Shown here: one piece after another, positions 12,201-26,040 of the stretch
Layout of the letters: each line of letters begins with the position of its first letter
Position numbering within the stretch: the first letter of the stretch is position 1
NCBI GenBank assembly: GCA_024734555.1
Contig: JANPWX010000473.1
Coordinates: 775,267-839,266, forward strand
Direction: 5' to 3'
Length of the DNA: 64,000 nucleotides
Source: Trochalopteron elliotii
Taxonomy: Eukaryota; Chordata; Aves; Passeriformes; Leiothrichidae
The notes under the pieces: model-generated
Told to the model about the DNA's origin: nothing
Databases searched by the model: none
What the model saw: only the letters and a program-made list of their open reading frames with translations
Made by a program: the position numbers and the translations under genes

Positions 12201-15200
12201 GGGCAGAGGGTAGACTTCACTTAGGTCAGAATTATGAATGTCTTTTTTTATATACTTACCAGTATTTTGTACACTTATAATTCATTCGTGTTTAAGTACA
12301 GTAAAGACTTATGTCTTCTGGGTTTTATGTGGAGTTGATACAAACTGAAAAAACAGACTGTTGGCAGCTATATCCCAAAAGTAACATACTTTTTCCATCT
12401 AACTACCTCAAACTAGTTTCATGTTAAAATTGAACTAGTTAATTTTGACCTGTCTATCTTCAAATGCCCTTAAAAGTTCTCATTCTTTTTCTTCTGATTG
12501 TTTTTTTTTCTGATGCAAAAAATTATTTGAATTATTTTTGATTCAGGTTTACTTGCAGACTTGTCATTTTAATAGGGAAGTTTTAATATTTTATTTTAAT
12601 GTTGGTTTTTAATTTCTTTTTATGAAGACAAGGTAGCTAGTGTGTATCAGAAGAGACACAATTGTAATAACAGCATTTTTCATGGTCATCTTTTACATTT
12701 TCACATCATGGTCACGTTTCCACAACAATTAGCTCTTGTGTTGGAGACTGAGAGGCTCAGAAAATGAAGGTGCAGCTCAATGAATATGACCCTGCACGAT
12801 GTTTGATGAAATGATAATGGCTGAGTGACTCTAGAGCCTGTCTCTTGAGTTATGATGTGGATACCACACCAGGAAATGTTGGTGTGCAGCAGTGGTGCTG
12901 GCAAGATTCTCTTCCTCACTCTGTAGGACTTCAGTTTAGGCAAACTGTCTAATATCTGGAAGCTAGATCTCTAAAAAAAATAATATTTTTTTAAAAAATT
13001 TAAAAACCCCCACCTTCGGGGCTCTAGGATTAGTCTGCTTTGACTAAATGCTTGCCTACATCACTTTGTGAAATCCTGTACCATGACTTAGTCAATCATT
13101 ACCATAGTCTCAGTTCCCATTTAGTGATGCCAAGTTTTATACTACTGATTTTCTTTCTTGGCTTATGAGATTTTAAAGTTCTGGAGTTTTCTTTTGCAGC
13201 AGCATTTTAAAAATCTTTGCCTTAATTGTTAAGCCTTCCCTTGCACAAAAAAACAAAAAGGTAAATCATAGTTTAGATGTATTGTAGCTTGTGGAGAAGA
13301 AAGAGGACATGAGAAGTTAACATCAGGACATTTAAGTAAAAGAAAATGTGAATGAAATTCTATACAGAAATAAAATTACACTGTTAACTGCACATTTTAT
13401 TTTAATTTTTACATATAACTACAATGAATTTGGAAAGCAATCATATTGGCATAATCTGTCCAATATGTCCAATTCTGCAACACCTACAAAATTGCCTTTG
13501 AATGAGGTGGGGTCTTCTTTGTGAAAGGCTGCATTCAAAAAGTAGTGGAGGAAAAGTTGTACTTGCTCCACAGGATTTCAGTATCATGGGTGAAAGCTGA
13601 CATGGATAACATGGTATAAAGGGTATAAATTTACTTATTCCTGTACACAATGAATTGTACATTTTTTTCCCATTACCAGGGTGCAACATCACTGTTTCAC
13701 TACTGTTAGACCAATGCTCAGAATCCACACATCTGTCAAACGTCCTTTCAAATATAAATTGATTTTAGCATCTGCGGTCATCACTTTTAGGTTCTGTTGA
13801 CAGAGGAAAGAAATGCTTCCTTTTTCCACTCCACTTTTCCAGTTGCCCATGTATTCTGCATTCAGTAAGCTGCAACACACTTGCCACACAAAACCAGGTA
13901 AGGTGCTAATGAAAACAACCAGTAGCACTCAAACCAGTATCAAACAGTACAGGAGGCTCATGTGAGATTCCAGACAAAGCCTCTTCTTTCTGATCAGGAG
14001 CCAGAGGTAGCCATTTTCTGGGTGGGCTTTTATACCCATACAGAAGTGCTTTGTTTCCTTTTCTTCTTTTCTTCCAGTTGCTTGTGAGTAGTTTGTTTGA
14101 TAAATTGTATTTTTTACAGCAACCGAAGTGTCAATGGCTGGCTGATATTCCCTAAATTTGTTCTGCACCCACATCCTCCTCTTCATTTAAAAATATAGAA
14201 TATATTGCTTTTCTTTTCAGATTTGTTTGCCACAAAGCTCTGATGTTTTCAGGAAATCTACCAAAACAATTCAATAGCCAAATTTTAAATCTGGAGAATC
14301 CTTTGTCCATAAAAGTACATATCTTTATCTTCTCTTTATTAGATTGCTAGAGCACTTTAAATGCTGGTGTTGGCAGAATGTGTGGCAAGGACCTTTCTTC
14401 ATAAAAAAAATTATTTCTTTTAACGCTGGAAACAAAGTTTTCAGTGAGGAAAAAAGACTTGGAAAAAAGTCTTTTTGCTATCAGGCCTACCAGCCTACCT
14501 AACCATTAATCTCCCCATGCACAGACGATGGTTTGGCAGGTGAAGCTTTTGTAATGGTCTCATTAGGATTCTATATGTGAATCTTATTCCCAGAAAGAGC
14601 TACTGCTTCTCTTTGCTGGAGAGTAGCCAACTTTGAAGCTGTGCTTCAGGTCTTTGGGAATCTTCTTTCTCGAGGCTCTTCATACAAAAGGAGTTTTGTA
14701 GGCTGACTATAAATGAGAGTTCTCAGTGTGTTCCTTGAGAGATCTGTGTATGGAGATGCCTGTCTTGAAACAGGCATTTTCTTCCTGTCTGCTTCTCCAG
14801 ACAGGACCTTGCTGAATTTATTCTGACCATTCATCTTCCCTGTAGCAGGTCGACATGAAGTATTAATATATTATTTCAAGGCAGCTGCAAATCCATCACA
14901 ACAAGAGAGAGAATGTAGAAAGAGGGGAATGGAAAAATTGCATGATGTCCTCAAGGTCATAATCAGAGCATGAGGTAGAAACTGGGTGCTCTGGGTTGCA
15001 AGTGATTTGATCTAGTCATGTTTCTCATCAAATACGCTTGCAGCAAATGAAACAACTAAACCCAAACAAATAAAAAACACTAAAAATTTTATTTGATTAA
15101 TACTTCTTTTTAAATCTTCTATTACAGCTGACATTCAATATGTTAAGTAACTGGATTTGTAACTCCTGCTTTCCTTGAGAATTTTTCAACTGTAAAAATA

Positions 15201-18200
15201 TATTTAATGAGTTATTAAGGCCTATTTTTCTCTTATGTACTTCTCAACTAAATTTCAGCAACCCTGTTTTAAATGACACTGAAGGGGTAGAAAAAAGTTA
15301 AACTGAAGAAAAACTTTTAAAAATAAAATAAAATACCACAACAATAAAATTAAGAGTGTTAAAATGCCAGACAGAAGATGAAAGCAAAATTAACAGTAAA
15401 TACATGTTGCTTCAGTTATCCTTTAGTGATGAAATGAGAAATCTGATCATGATAAAACTGAATATAATGGTGAGACCAAATCTTCAGGAGGGAATAATGA
15501 GATTCCATCATCATTAACAGAGTGTAAAATCCTGCTGGGCAACTGACAGATGACTTTGCTTCTGACTCCATTAGTAAAAGATGCCATTTTTATATAGTGA
15601 ATTTAAGAACAACTTGGACTAACAGTGCAATTAAAATGTTTGAAACATCCTGAATTGGAGTGTGCCAAATACAAAATGTCATGTCTCAGGTAATATTGTG
15701 GACCATCCCTGTTCTTAGCATTGCAGATCATTTTGCTTCTACTCTGTCAATATAACATTTTTCACAAGTGCTAATGCTCTGGTGTTACTATCTATGCTCC
15801 TCATTTTCTCCATAATATGTATATTAACAGAGGGGAGAGGAAAGGCAGTTTAATTACATCTTTTTGATCAAAGGAATCTAAATGACAATTAAACTTGCTT
15901 AGGTGAAAAGCAGCAGTATACTCATGCCTTTATTCTCATAGCTCTGTTCCAATTGAAATTATTCATGTATCATCTTGTTTTATGGTATCCACCAGCAGAG
16001 TTCTTCAAAAATTACTCTCTTTGGAGAATGCAGTGCACAACATTTTCCCATTTTAGTTTTCCCCTCCTGGAACTGTTCCCTATGATTCTAAAAGAAGCAT
16101 CATTCTTAAACTCAGAAAGATGGTACAAAGAGTCTTCAGAAAAGGGTTCTATTTTCTTCTGCAAGTCAATGGAATGAAATGCAGAACAGTAGTTTGAACT
16201 GAAATGCAGGGTGCTATCATTATAATTTTCTTGCAGAACACTGAAAAGCTTGATTTTTTCATTGCATATAGTTATAGTGAAGTGACAAGAAAATCTCTTG
16301 TACTACAGATAGCCTAGATTTGTCATAATTCCCAGTGTGTCTCCCTGGCACAGTGGCACATACTTTATTCACTTTTCCTCCTGCAAAGGGAAAATAAAAA
16401 GAATAACTACAAGTAGGTAACAGAAAAAAATGTACCGACCTCAGACATTTTTTAAATTATAATTTTAGAGCTGTACATGAACAGGTGGAAGAAAAACAGT
16501 GAAATAATTTAAATGAAAATTATATTTATAAAGAAGTTATTCAGTGATGAAGTTATAGGAACAGATTCCTGTGAGTCTTCAGGTGAGCAGAGAGGAGGTG
16601 GAGAATCTTTCAGACCTTGAATGTCAGCATTACCTATAACAGCAGTCACCTTTGGGAGAACATAGGGGTTCCTAAGAAAAGCATAGTGGAACTTGAAATA
16701 GGGATCATGAAGTATGTAGGGCTGTAACTGTGTCCCCTCACCTCTGCACTGTATTTAATAATTTCTGTGGTTATTTTGTGTTTTGTGTTTGCACTCACAC
16801 TGGGTTGCCACAGGAGGACTTGGTTGCCACAAGAGGGAAGAATCAGAAAAATAAGCTTCTTTTTCCAAAGTACAGCACTGTTCTCGCCTCCAAACCAATG
16901 TCCCAAATTATTCACCCATTTTAAGCTATATAAATATTTTCCCACTTCTTAGTTTTTTCTCAGAAAAATCTCTCTATGCTGCACTGTTCTGATTGTTTCT
17001 TCACAGCATTCCCTACTGCATTTCAGCTGTCCTCAAGCCTGATTTTCTCTAATGTCACTGAAATCTGAATAATCCCATTTCTCTCTCCTGAGTCATGCAT
17101 ATTTGGGATGGCAAATACAGGCACCACTTACACGTTTGCAGGAGAAACCTGATGCCATGTAAGAGAAGATCTGAAAGCAGTGCAGGGAGTTTGTAAGCAA
17201 ACTTCCTGTTGGCTTCTGTAGGCAGTCTACAAATCTCATGGTAAATCTAGACCCAGATCACCCCAGGACTTCATGGCTAGGTGAGAAGGATGTCAATGCT
17301 TTAACTACCATAATTCCTAAGAGGTGACTGAGATGCTGGTTTGAGAGGTGCACATAACAGAGACAAATGAAGAAAGGTGTTTCTGTAAGCAAGTCCTCCA
17401 TTTCAAGTGAAAAACTCTAATGGTATCTTTTGTTAACAGATCTTAAAGTGCATTAGCAAAGTCAGTTGTATATTCTCATAATCATTTGATGGAATGGAAA
17501 AGTGAATGTTAAATGTATTTACCCTATCTCTAAATGTTACCATTTAAAAATCCCTAAATATCTATTCTGTTTTTATGAGATCCTTACTTCTAAGCATTTT
17601 AACCACAAAATGCAGATTTATGGGAATGTCTAGATGCTTACTCTTAATCCATAAATTGATTAAGTAAATTCTTGTCAAACATGAGTATCCTATTAATCTT
17701 TGAGAACCTCTGTTGTATGATGATGGTCAGCACTTGAATGCTGAAATTGATTTCACATCCATGACTGATACATTGTAGAAGAATGTTCAACTCAAGAATT
17801 ATTACAAAGTATTTTGATTAATAGTGTTTAGGATGAGAATTTTTGCAAGGCAGCTGAACTGCTGCTTGCTCGCTGTTCTGTATGGCAAAACATTGCTGGG
17901 ACTGTGCTGCAAATGTGCCTGCACAGTGCAATGCACATCTCTGTGCCTGTGTGTATGAACACCAGGAAACCCTAAAGCTCACAGGGCTACTCCAGCATCT
18001 GAAATTGAGTAGCTGTGTAAGAGATTTATTCAAGGAGGCATTTGTATACTACATGTTACTGTGTGTTTTTATTAGTATGCTCCCTTTTCTCTATTGCTCT
18101 TACTTTTTTCTTTACAGTTGGTTATATGCTGCCCAATATTTTACAGTTCATTTCATCTTTTCTCTATTTATAGGATAATTCAAACTCAGTAAAGATGAAG

Positions 18201-21200
18201 CAAGCCACACTTTGAGGGCAAGTCTTTTAAAACCTATATGTTTATCTCCACTTGATCTGATTTCCTGCAGTAGGTAGTGTCCCTTTATGTAAAGTGCTAA
18301 GTAAAATCCATCCAGCATTGCAATAATACTCAAAACCCCAATGATGGTGCCTTCATTCACAGTCTATTGAAACAAATGGAAAACTCTGACTACTTCCAGA
18401 GAGCTTTGATCAAATCTTTCACGCCAGTGTGCACATATGTACCTCTTCAGATGTGTTAACACTTGTCTGGACTGGCATTGCAGAATGATCAAAAATAATT
18501 GCTAGGTTTTCAGAAGATGGAACAGTGACTATGGTCTCAGTATTTGCATTAAGGGTGAGCAGATCTTATGACTATGTGGCATCTCAAAATATACTCCTAT
18601 CTTTGGAAGAGTTGCAAAAATAGTTCTGGTTTGCAAAACCTTATCCATGTTTTAATTTATTCCCTTTCCAAAGTGATTATGAACAAAATTATGGAAACAA
18701 TATGTAAAAAGGACCCACCAAAAGGAATAGCGGTGCATACAAACCCTGGAAGCTACTGACCTACATGCACTGTTCTGCATTTTTTTCCCTGAACTAGATT
18801 GTATCTTTTCACTGCACATCTTCATTGATTTTGTTTTTTCCTAATTACATTCTTGGTTTTTTTCCACTTTAGTGACTCTCTTTTCATCCTGCTTGTTCAT
18901 TGGATTTTTTTTAACTTCTTTTTAATCTGAATTGCTTAAGCTAAAATATTTCAAACGAGCAAAAAGAATAGGGAGTTATCTTGTTTAGATATCATGTCAG
19001 ATGATTCATTAATTATAGCTAGACTGCATAAAGGTATGAGAGATTAATAAGGGATGATATCTGATTTTAGAAAAGATGAAGAAGGGATATTAAAGGGATA
19101 ACCAAACTAGTTGGCTGTTCATTGTCCCATATCACTATTTTATCTCAACTTGTTAATACCTGATATGGGTTCTCTCTATCATGTTCTTGGGAATCCCTGT
19201 CATTATTAGCACAATTCAACCCTGCAGGATGTGATTTGTATTCCAGTCATTCCTGTGGGCTACAAAAGGTCAGGAAATAAACAGTTCTACATAGGTAAGA
19301 CCAGCACAAGTACTGATTTTAGAACATCTTACTAATGAGAATGAGTGGTGCAGACGGTATGAGTGAAATTTGGGGAAGAGGAAATTACTTCTGTTCAATT
19401 AGGTCATAGATTAAAAGCTGTAAACCCAAGTAAATTCTCAGATTCAAAATACAATACCATAATCCTATAATCACATTAAGCAAATAGTAGATTTTTAGGC
19501 CAGAGAAAACCGTCATGAATGTTAAATGGGATCTCCTGTGCAGCAGAGAGATACACTTTTCTGAACTGGGCTGTGTCTTCTTCTCTCCAGAATCTGGAAA
19601 CAATACTTTTATTTGGGATTTAGTTGAGGCCAAATTCATATTTAATATCCCAGGCATTCCACATGAGTTGAAAGTAAAGCCTTTCTTTCCTATACATGAG
19701 TTGATCAAATTATCATGAATGTAGATAATAAAATTACTTTCCTCATCTCCTCAGGGCCACAAAAAGCAATTAGCCACTGTGCTATGTATAAACAAAAGAA
19801 CCATGAAATCTTCTAACTTATAATCACATAAATAATGAGAAGCTTGCTAACAAAATTATATAAAATAGAAAACCAAATTCTTTGTAGGAATAGCTAAAAT
19901 CCATTGAGAGTATCCCATTTCACCATTGACCGAAAGGATCACAGATGTCTAGACTCCATTAACATAATGGTCCCTAATCAGAGGGTAGATGAACAAAATT
20001 ACTGCCTTGTGTCTCAAAGGAGAGTAATTTCAATGGCTTGATAGTTATGGTATTCATGTACAAATGCATATCAGAATTGCCCTCTTAAAATAAAAACTTA
20101 CTAAGATGCTTAGAGTCTCAGGGATCAATCGAGATGCTTAAGAATCTAAGTGAACAGAAAGGGCAGCATGGATCAGGGCAGTGTCTGCTTTCCCTACTTA
20201 CAGTACAAAGCATGGCTGGACAATTTACATGGCAGTTTCCTGCTTCTGCACTACCCTGCTCCCAAAACTCAAACCCAAACTTACGGTGGCAATTTTGCTG
20301 GGGCTTAAAGTTTTCTTTGGGCATGCCATCTCACCTTTGAGCAATCATCTTGGTTCAGAACATTTTTAATTAGAGTTTGATGTATCCTTCAATTAGTAAA
20401 GAATAAGACTTTTTGTTGCTTATTCCTTTTACGGTTGTGTAGAAATATGCTGTAGGGATACAATAGATTGATGGATGTTTTTAGCTTCACTCTTCTTAGT
20501 TTTTCTGAGATGTGGGTTAAATTATTCACTTTTTTCCCTGAATGTATAATTAACTATGACTTATACTGAGATTTCATTGCATGGTAACATAATGCCAGTT
20601 ATTTTTATGTCAAACATATGTTTTTCATAGCGGTTTAGATAGTTGTGGGTTGCAGTTAGAGATTTTTACCATGCAGTTATCTCTTAGATTTATGTAATAG
20701 CTTGCACGGATTTTTTTTCAACTTAAGCTGTGTCAGAAGAGATAAACCCTGAATTTCAGGTATTATAATTCTTTAGGGAAATCTAGTCCACGTTGTTTTT
20801 CCCCTTGATTTTATTTCCCTTTACTGTAAATGTAATTTATATAAAAATAGAATTTATACATGAATTCCTAGATTTTTTGTCCAGGTATTTTTAAGAAAAA
20901 AACAGGTAGTGGTAAAACTCAAGCAGAAGCACAGTGTCACTCTTCCATTTTAAAGCTTTTATAATAAAATGAAACTTCCGATTTCTATCCCAGGGAAAAG
21001 GTGACCTTTTAGAAACCAAAGTAGGTAAATAGATCTTATGGTAGCTGTCTAAAATAAAATGGAGCAAAAAATCAGTGGCACTGTGGATATATAAGCCCAG
21101 ACTTCTGCAGTCTGCAAGTGCTTTCATGCTTGTGTGCTCTTTAGTGCCTTCTCTGACTGAGGTGCAGTGAGTGTCCTATGTGACCAGCTGACCACTCGAT

Positions 21201-21372
21201 ATTCTACTTTTACATGAGTCATGAATGCACAGCATTGCCTTTTGAAAGGGGGCATGAGGAGTCTGTGAATTTTTGAGAAACTGGGGAAATTGCAGAGAAT
21301 GGAAAAACCTGGTGGCAGAATGGGAAGGCACAGCTATTGTGATGAAATGTCAGAAATGTTAAACTCTTATCT
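9284..21372. other. Unique AT-rich noncoding DNA
   Basis: I recognise no gene or mobile element in this 12-kb stretch. It contains many short frames. Three consecutive minus-strand frames between 14186 and 13441 (85, 79 and 95 codons) are the densest cluster, but they match nothing I recognise and are separated by stops. A 9-bp perfect inverted repeat (aaaaagact / agtcttttt) lies at 14451-14476. The rest is mixed-composition AT-rich sequence. Confidence 0.6.
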
Positions 21373-21395
21373 CACACACACACACACACACACAC
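21373..21395. repeat. (CA)n microsatellite, about 11 units
   Basis: An uninterrupted CA dinucleotide run, 23 bases long. It is likely to be length-polymorphic. Confidence 0.95.
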
Positions 21396-22000
21396 GGATG
21401 TTAATTTCAGCTGTAAGTCTGTTACCCAGCACATCAATTTATAATCTTGTTTCCCTATAAACCTGCTTAATTAGCTGAGCATTTGGGGCCTGGTGTTGCT
21501 CTGTCAATTTATGTAGTAAAAAAAAAAAAGGCTTTGTGAGGCTTTTAATGAAATCCTGGTGTTTTTCATCTGGATTACATTTGGTTACCACTGGACTGAA
21601 TTTGGCTCAGAATCTGCAATTAAAAATTGGTTTTGGTTCCTTTTACTTCAGATATAATAGTTCCCTTAGCCTTTAATTTATGGTGAAAGCTTTACACAGG
21701 AAAATATTTTTAATTATTTTGTAGATAGAGAGGGTGCAACTAAAGAGTTCCAAGTGATTTGCCTGAAGGAAGATGATGATTGTCAAAGCTAGGACTAGAA
21801 TGCAGAGGAACACAGCTCCCATTCTCATGCTTCATCTACTGTATGCAGTGACCCATGTGCATTTTTAGCACATTTTTCTTCTGTGTAGCAGAGGAAGAGT
21901 CACAATATAGTTCTTGATAAATGCACTAAAATATACTTTTGTTTTTAAGTCTTAATAATCTTTCAATACTGCACTGTAACAAACCATGTTATTATTTCAG

Positions 22001-22125
22001 TCTCATGGAAAGATGTGAAGTCCTATCTGCTTGAAGAACTGAAAAATATGTGTTTTCTGACTGGAAAAAGTGCTTCAATCAGGGAAGACCCACTGTCAGA
22101 AATTCAGTTTTATTCTTCTCTCATG
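22001..22125 (+). other. Candidate protein-coding exon, weak
   Basis: An acceptor-like site ('gttattatttcag') ends at 22000 and a donor-like site (ATG|GTGAGG) begins at 22126. The 125 bp between are open in one frame: two bases complete an earlier codon, then 41 codons follow (starting SWKDVKSYLLEELKNMCFLT), ending in phase 0. The predicted peptide is mixed in composition, with an acidic-basic helix-like start. No family is recognised. The frame continues open on both sides (21949-22164, 72 codons). By rough stop-codon odds, an open stretch of 41 codons in a given frame arises about one time in eight by chance, so this is only a candidate. Confidence 0.2.
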
Positions 22126-22437
22126 GTGAGGCTATTACAGATGGAAATACCATGTCACTGGTGAGAGTTCTCTAAATAGAATATCACAAAAATGTCTAAG
22201 AAATGAATAATCATGCATTGATTTTAAATGGTGTTATTCTCACACAGTTAAGAACTCAGCTATATTATGAAATATTGGTCCTGTTCCCAGGTAAAGTGAT
22301 TTCAAAACTGAGAATGAATGTATTGGCCAGGATCAATCAGCCGTAGACCATTTCTAGTGATTTTCTGTGGAACGATCAGTGTTTTATTTCATTATTCAGC
22401 TCCAAAATGAACTGGAATAAGACACCCCCTTCCAACC

Positions 22438-22453
22438 AAAAAAAAAAAAAAAT
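22438..22453. repeat. Poly(A) run of 16
   Basis: A homopolymer run within an A-rich stretch that continues with AAC-rich sequence to about 22515. No LINE or SINE body was recognised upstream, so I do not call it a retroposon tail. Confidence 0.9.
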
Positions 22454-23596
22454 TACCAATATAAACCCACAAGAAACCTCAAGCAACCCATGAACAACAA
22501 CAACAAAAAAAGCAAGATAAATGGAATATTGTTAGGAATAGGACAATATCTAGAACACCTGTGAGAGTTTAATGCAGAAGCAATGACAAAGGTGTAACAA
22601 AAATACAGGAAGGTACGTTCTATATTAGAAGATGGCTGTACATGGCTGCAGTTTGGAAGTTGTTTAGCACTAATGCAGAGCTCTTTGTATTGGGATGATG
22701 TCCTTTTTGTTAGTCTTACCCACTAATCTGGGGATGTCACTTGTCCTCAAGAGTACCCACCCCACTGAGGCAGAAGTTGTTTTTCCCTGGATGATTACAA
22801 AGCCATAAGAAATAGACCAAAACTGTTGTACAGTGGAGATTCTTGCAGAGTTCAAGGATTGGAATGAAACTGCTGAATCACCAAGCTGTCATATTTTTGC
22901 TTTGAGACACAATCTGGAACACCAACATAATATGAAAGAAGTGAGTGCTTAGTAGGTTATTTGGAACTTTAACAGGATTTCCAAGCCTGAGGTAGACAAT
23001 ATCTGAAATAATTAATCATTCATTTCAGGTATAGAAGGCAAAGAGCATCAGCTCCCACTGATAGTTCTTCTGGCTGAATAAAACTGGGAGAAAGGAAAGT
23101 CCCCAAAGCAATATGAAGGCAGCATCAGGCTGGATAAAGGAGCTGAAAGTATGCAATGATCAGGTTCAAGAAGTAGTGAAAAGAACTGCCAGGTCCCATA
23201 TGACTGACGATTTTTTCCCTTCAATCTCCCTCTCTGAGCTCTGTATTTGTCACTCAGAAGAGCTCAGCCTGCTCCACATCCTCTCCAGTGACTCTCAGGT
23301 ATGTGCATGAAGTGGGGAGTACTGAGCTCGCAGGGCAGGGCTGAGTGGCAGCTCTCTGCTGTTTCTTAGTCTCTGTCTGCCACTGCTGCTCAGCAGGGAT
23401 GAGCCTGGCTCACTTGGAAAGCTGTAACTGGCTTAATGCCCATTCAGTAGGAGGGTCAGGATATAGAACAAAACATACATTGACATTCCTGCTTAAGAAA
23501 GTAGGAAGTGGTTTCTATGTTATTTTTTTATTATCATTGCTGCATGCTGTGAGGGTGCCAAAAGAGGCAGACTATTGTTGGGTCTTGTTTGCTATT

Positions 23597-23630
23597 ATAA
23601 ATCACTGTTTGTGATAAATCACTGTTTGCA
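23597..23630. repeat. 17-bp tandem duplication
   Basis: Two copies of a 17-base unit (ataaatcactgtttgtg, then the same ending in ca). Copy one is 23597-23613 and copy two 23614-23630, with two mismatches at the end. It is probably a replication-slippage duplication. Confidence 0.9.
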
Positions 23631-24069
23631 GTAGCTGTAGCTCATTTTGTAGCCCCTGGTGTCAGTCTACCTTGCACAATTTCCTATTATCTGTTTACAG
23701 TGTCCGATTTCCATTTCCTGTGTTTATAGTTTGTAATAAATACTCATTTCAGGGCCCTTAACCAAACTGTATCTGTAATGCCCCAATGTGGAACAATGTC
23801 AGTACAACAGAAGACTGGAATATCAGATCTGGATGCTCTAAGAAATTCTCTTGGTAGAACTTGGACAAAATACAACAGATGGTGCATAGACAAGCTTTCG
23901 GGAACTAATCACAAGGATTTTTCTTTGAAAGCTCCAACTACCTCATTAGGAAAAGAACTGAAGCTTATTAATTGCTTGTTGAATTGCCCTCTTTAAGCTT
24001 CTTTAGCTTAAAAAAAATTATAAAAAATCCAAGAATGCCTAAGAACAGGTATTTCCATCTGAGATGAAT

Positions 24070-24102
24070 AAAATTTAATTGTGGTTAAAATTTAATTGTG
24101 GT
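24070..24102. repeat. 17-bp tandem duplication
   Basis: The unit aaaatttaattgtggtt occupies 24070-24086. It is followed at once by 16 identical bases of a second copy (24087-24102). The identity suggests a recent event. Confidence 0.9.
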
Positions 24103-25940
24103 AAAAAGCACTAGAAAGATTTTACTTGAAGTGTTGTTGGATAGATAGGAGTGGAGTACGTAGTGAAAAGTCCACCTGGGGTCAACAGAGCATTTCATTT
24201 AAGTGAAATCTAAAAGAGTTTGAAGATTTTATTTTAGCAGATTGGAAGCCCCAAGGGCCTGTGCTTGCACTGTCTGATTGCTTTGAGAAGTTCAAAACAA
24301 GGAAGGAAATTTGCTGTTTCATTAAAGGATGATATAGAAACAAAGATGTATGAACTAGTCTTGGATGAATTTAAAGTGGAAATTAGAAGGAATACTTTGG
24401 AGCAATGAAAAGAGTTTAGGATGGACCTTGGCTATTTTAATAACACCATCTGATGACATGTATGTGTTTTTTATGGGCAAAAGAGCTGCTGTACTGGCAC
24501 TCAGTGAGCAGAAAATGGCTTTACCTCTTCAAGAAGTTCTCTAATGTTCTTGAACCTATGCAGGGAAGAAATAAAAAATGAAGACTGATGCAGTGCTCAT
24601 TCCTAATTTCATCATTTAGAAGCAGTATGAAGTGCTTCCTCATGGGACCTGTTAAGAAATATAATATATGCTTAAATTGCTTATGTGAAACTATATCCTC
24701 GCTACTCTTGAGAGGATTTCCCATCATATGACACTAAAAATATCTCTGAATCCACAGTTGATGAGTTTAATTACTCATCAGCTCTTTACATTACAATTCA
24801 TTACCCTGAGGTAATAAAGATAAAATAAAGCATTTAGATGCCATTGTGCCATTGTTACAGGATGTTCAGCAGATTGTCCCTAATCAGTGCTGCTTGTGTT
24901 TATGCAGCATAATTAATAGAAACATGAGAGCATTGTCCTGAATGAACCAATTTTAACAGGTGCCAAGCTGCTGCTTATCTTTCATTTCCTACTACTTTTC
25001 TGTAAGGATGGCTAGTTAAATCACAGAATTTAATGAATTATATTTGGTGATCGTTCATTTTAAAGTCAAACTTCAATTTTTACTTCTCATTATTTTAGTA
25101 TATAATAAAAATATGCCCCTAAACAACAGTAGTTCTAGCCATAGTCCATTCTGTACAACCCTTGATACTAAAATTTTGACAGAAATGATATTTTAGATAG
25201 TAAAGCTCTGAAGAAATCAACATTATATTACACGCAGTGATTTCTATTTTGATATATTATGCATAACTAAAAGACTTTGTTATTGGCAGAGTTAATTTGT
25301 TTGTGTTGGTGACACCTGTGTTGTATATTACAGCTGAAGTAAAAGTGCTTGTATAAATGGTAATCCCGAATCTTTCTTGATTACTAGTAGACTTTGAGTC
25401 TTTACTTAAAATCATAGATGACCGTAATCTATAAATTAGTTATTTTCAGCCCCCTTGCTATCATCCAACACATGGAAGTTGCACACCAGCTGTCAAGTAA
25501 GCCTAGCGTAATGCTGCCTTTGCGATATGGGCCACTGAGCCTGTAAAGCCATTGCCCCAAATGATTTGATCTTTTTAGGGCAAAACACTATTTTTGATCC
25601 TTGATCCTCATATTCAGAGCAATCAATAAATCAAATCTCAAATGTATAGAAGACAAACATCATTTTGGGAAGCACCATAGCACCTGGGGACCTCTGGAGG
25701 AAAGACCAGCACAAAACGCATGAGAACTGGAAACAGGACCATTTCTTCCATCACTAACACTGGTCAAACATCTATTTCGTGATGGAACAATTAAGAATTT
25801 TTTTTCCTTTCTGAAAAACAAAACTAAAAAATCAAATGCAGACCAGCAGTATCTGATGCCCAGGCTTTTATTAATGCTGTTGAAATAATATATTTTAGAA
25901 AATAATTTAGACTAACTTTCATGGTTGTCCATGCAAGAGA

Positions 25941-26040
25941 AAAATATTTTAAATTATAATATTAATATTACATATAATATTAACATTTATTAATAATTGT
26001 ATTATTATTTATTAATTCTTTATTTAATTTAATAATTCTT
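25941..26040. repeat. AT-rich low-complexity block
   Basis: Only 5 of these 100 bases are G or C. The sequence is built of irregular taat/atta words and has no fixed repeat unit. Confidence 0.9.

Noticed and set aside
13441..14186. Three consecutive minus-strand frames that might be a broken gene
   Set aside because: The translated pieces match nothing I know, do not join by a single frameshift into a recognisable protein, and clusters like this arise by chance.
25020..25060. 'aatcacagaat' resembling the reverse complement of a CR1 end
   Set aside because: The sequence that follows does not continue into CR1.
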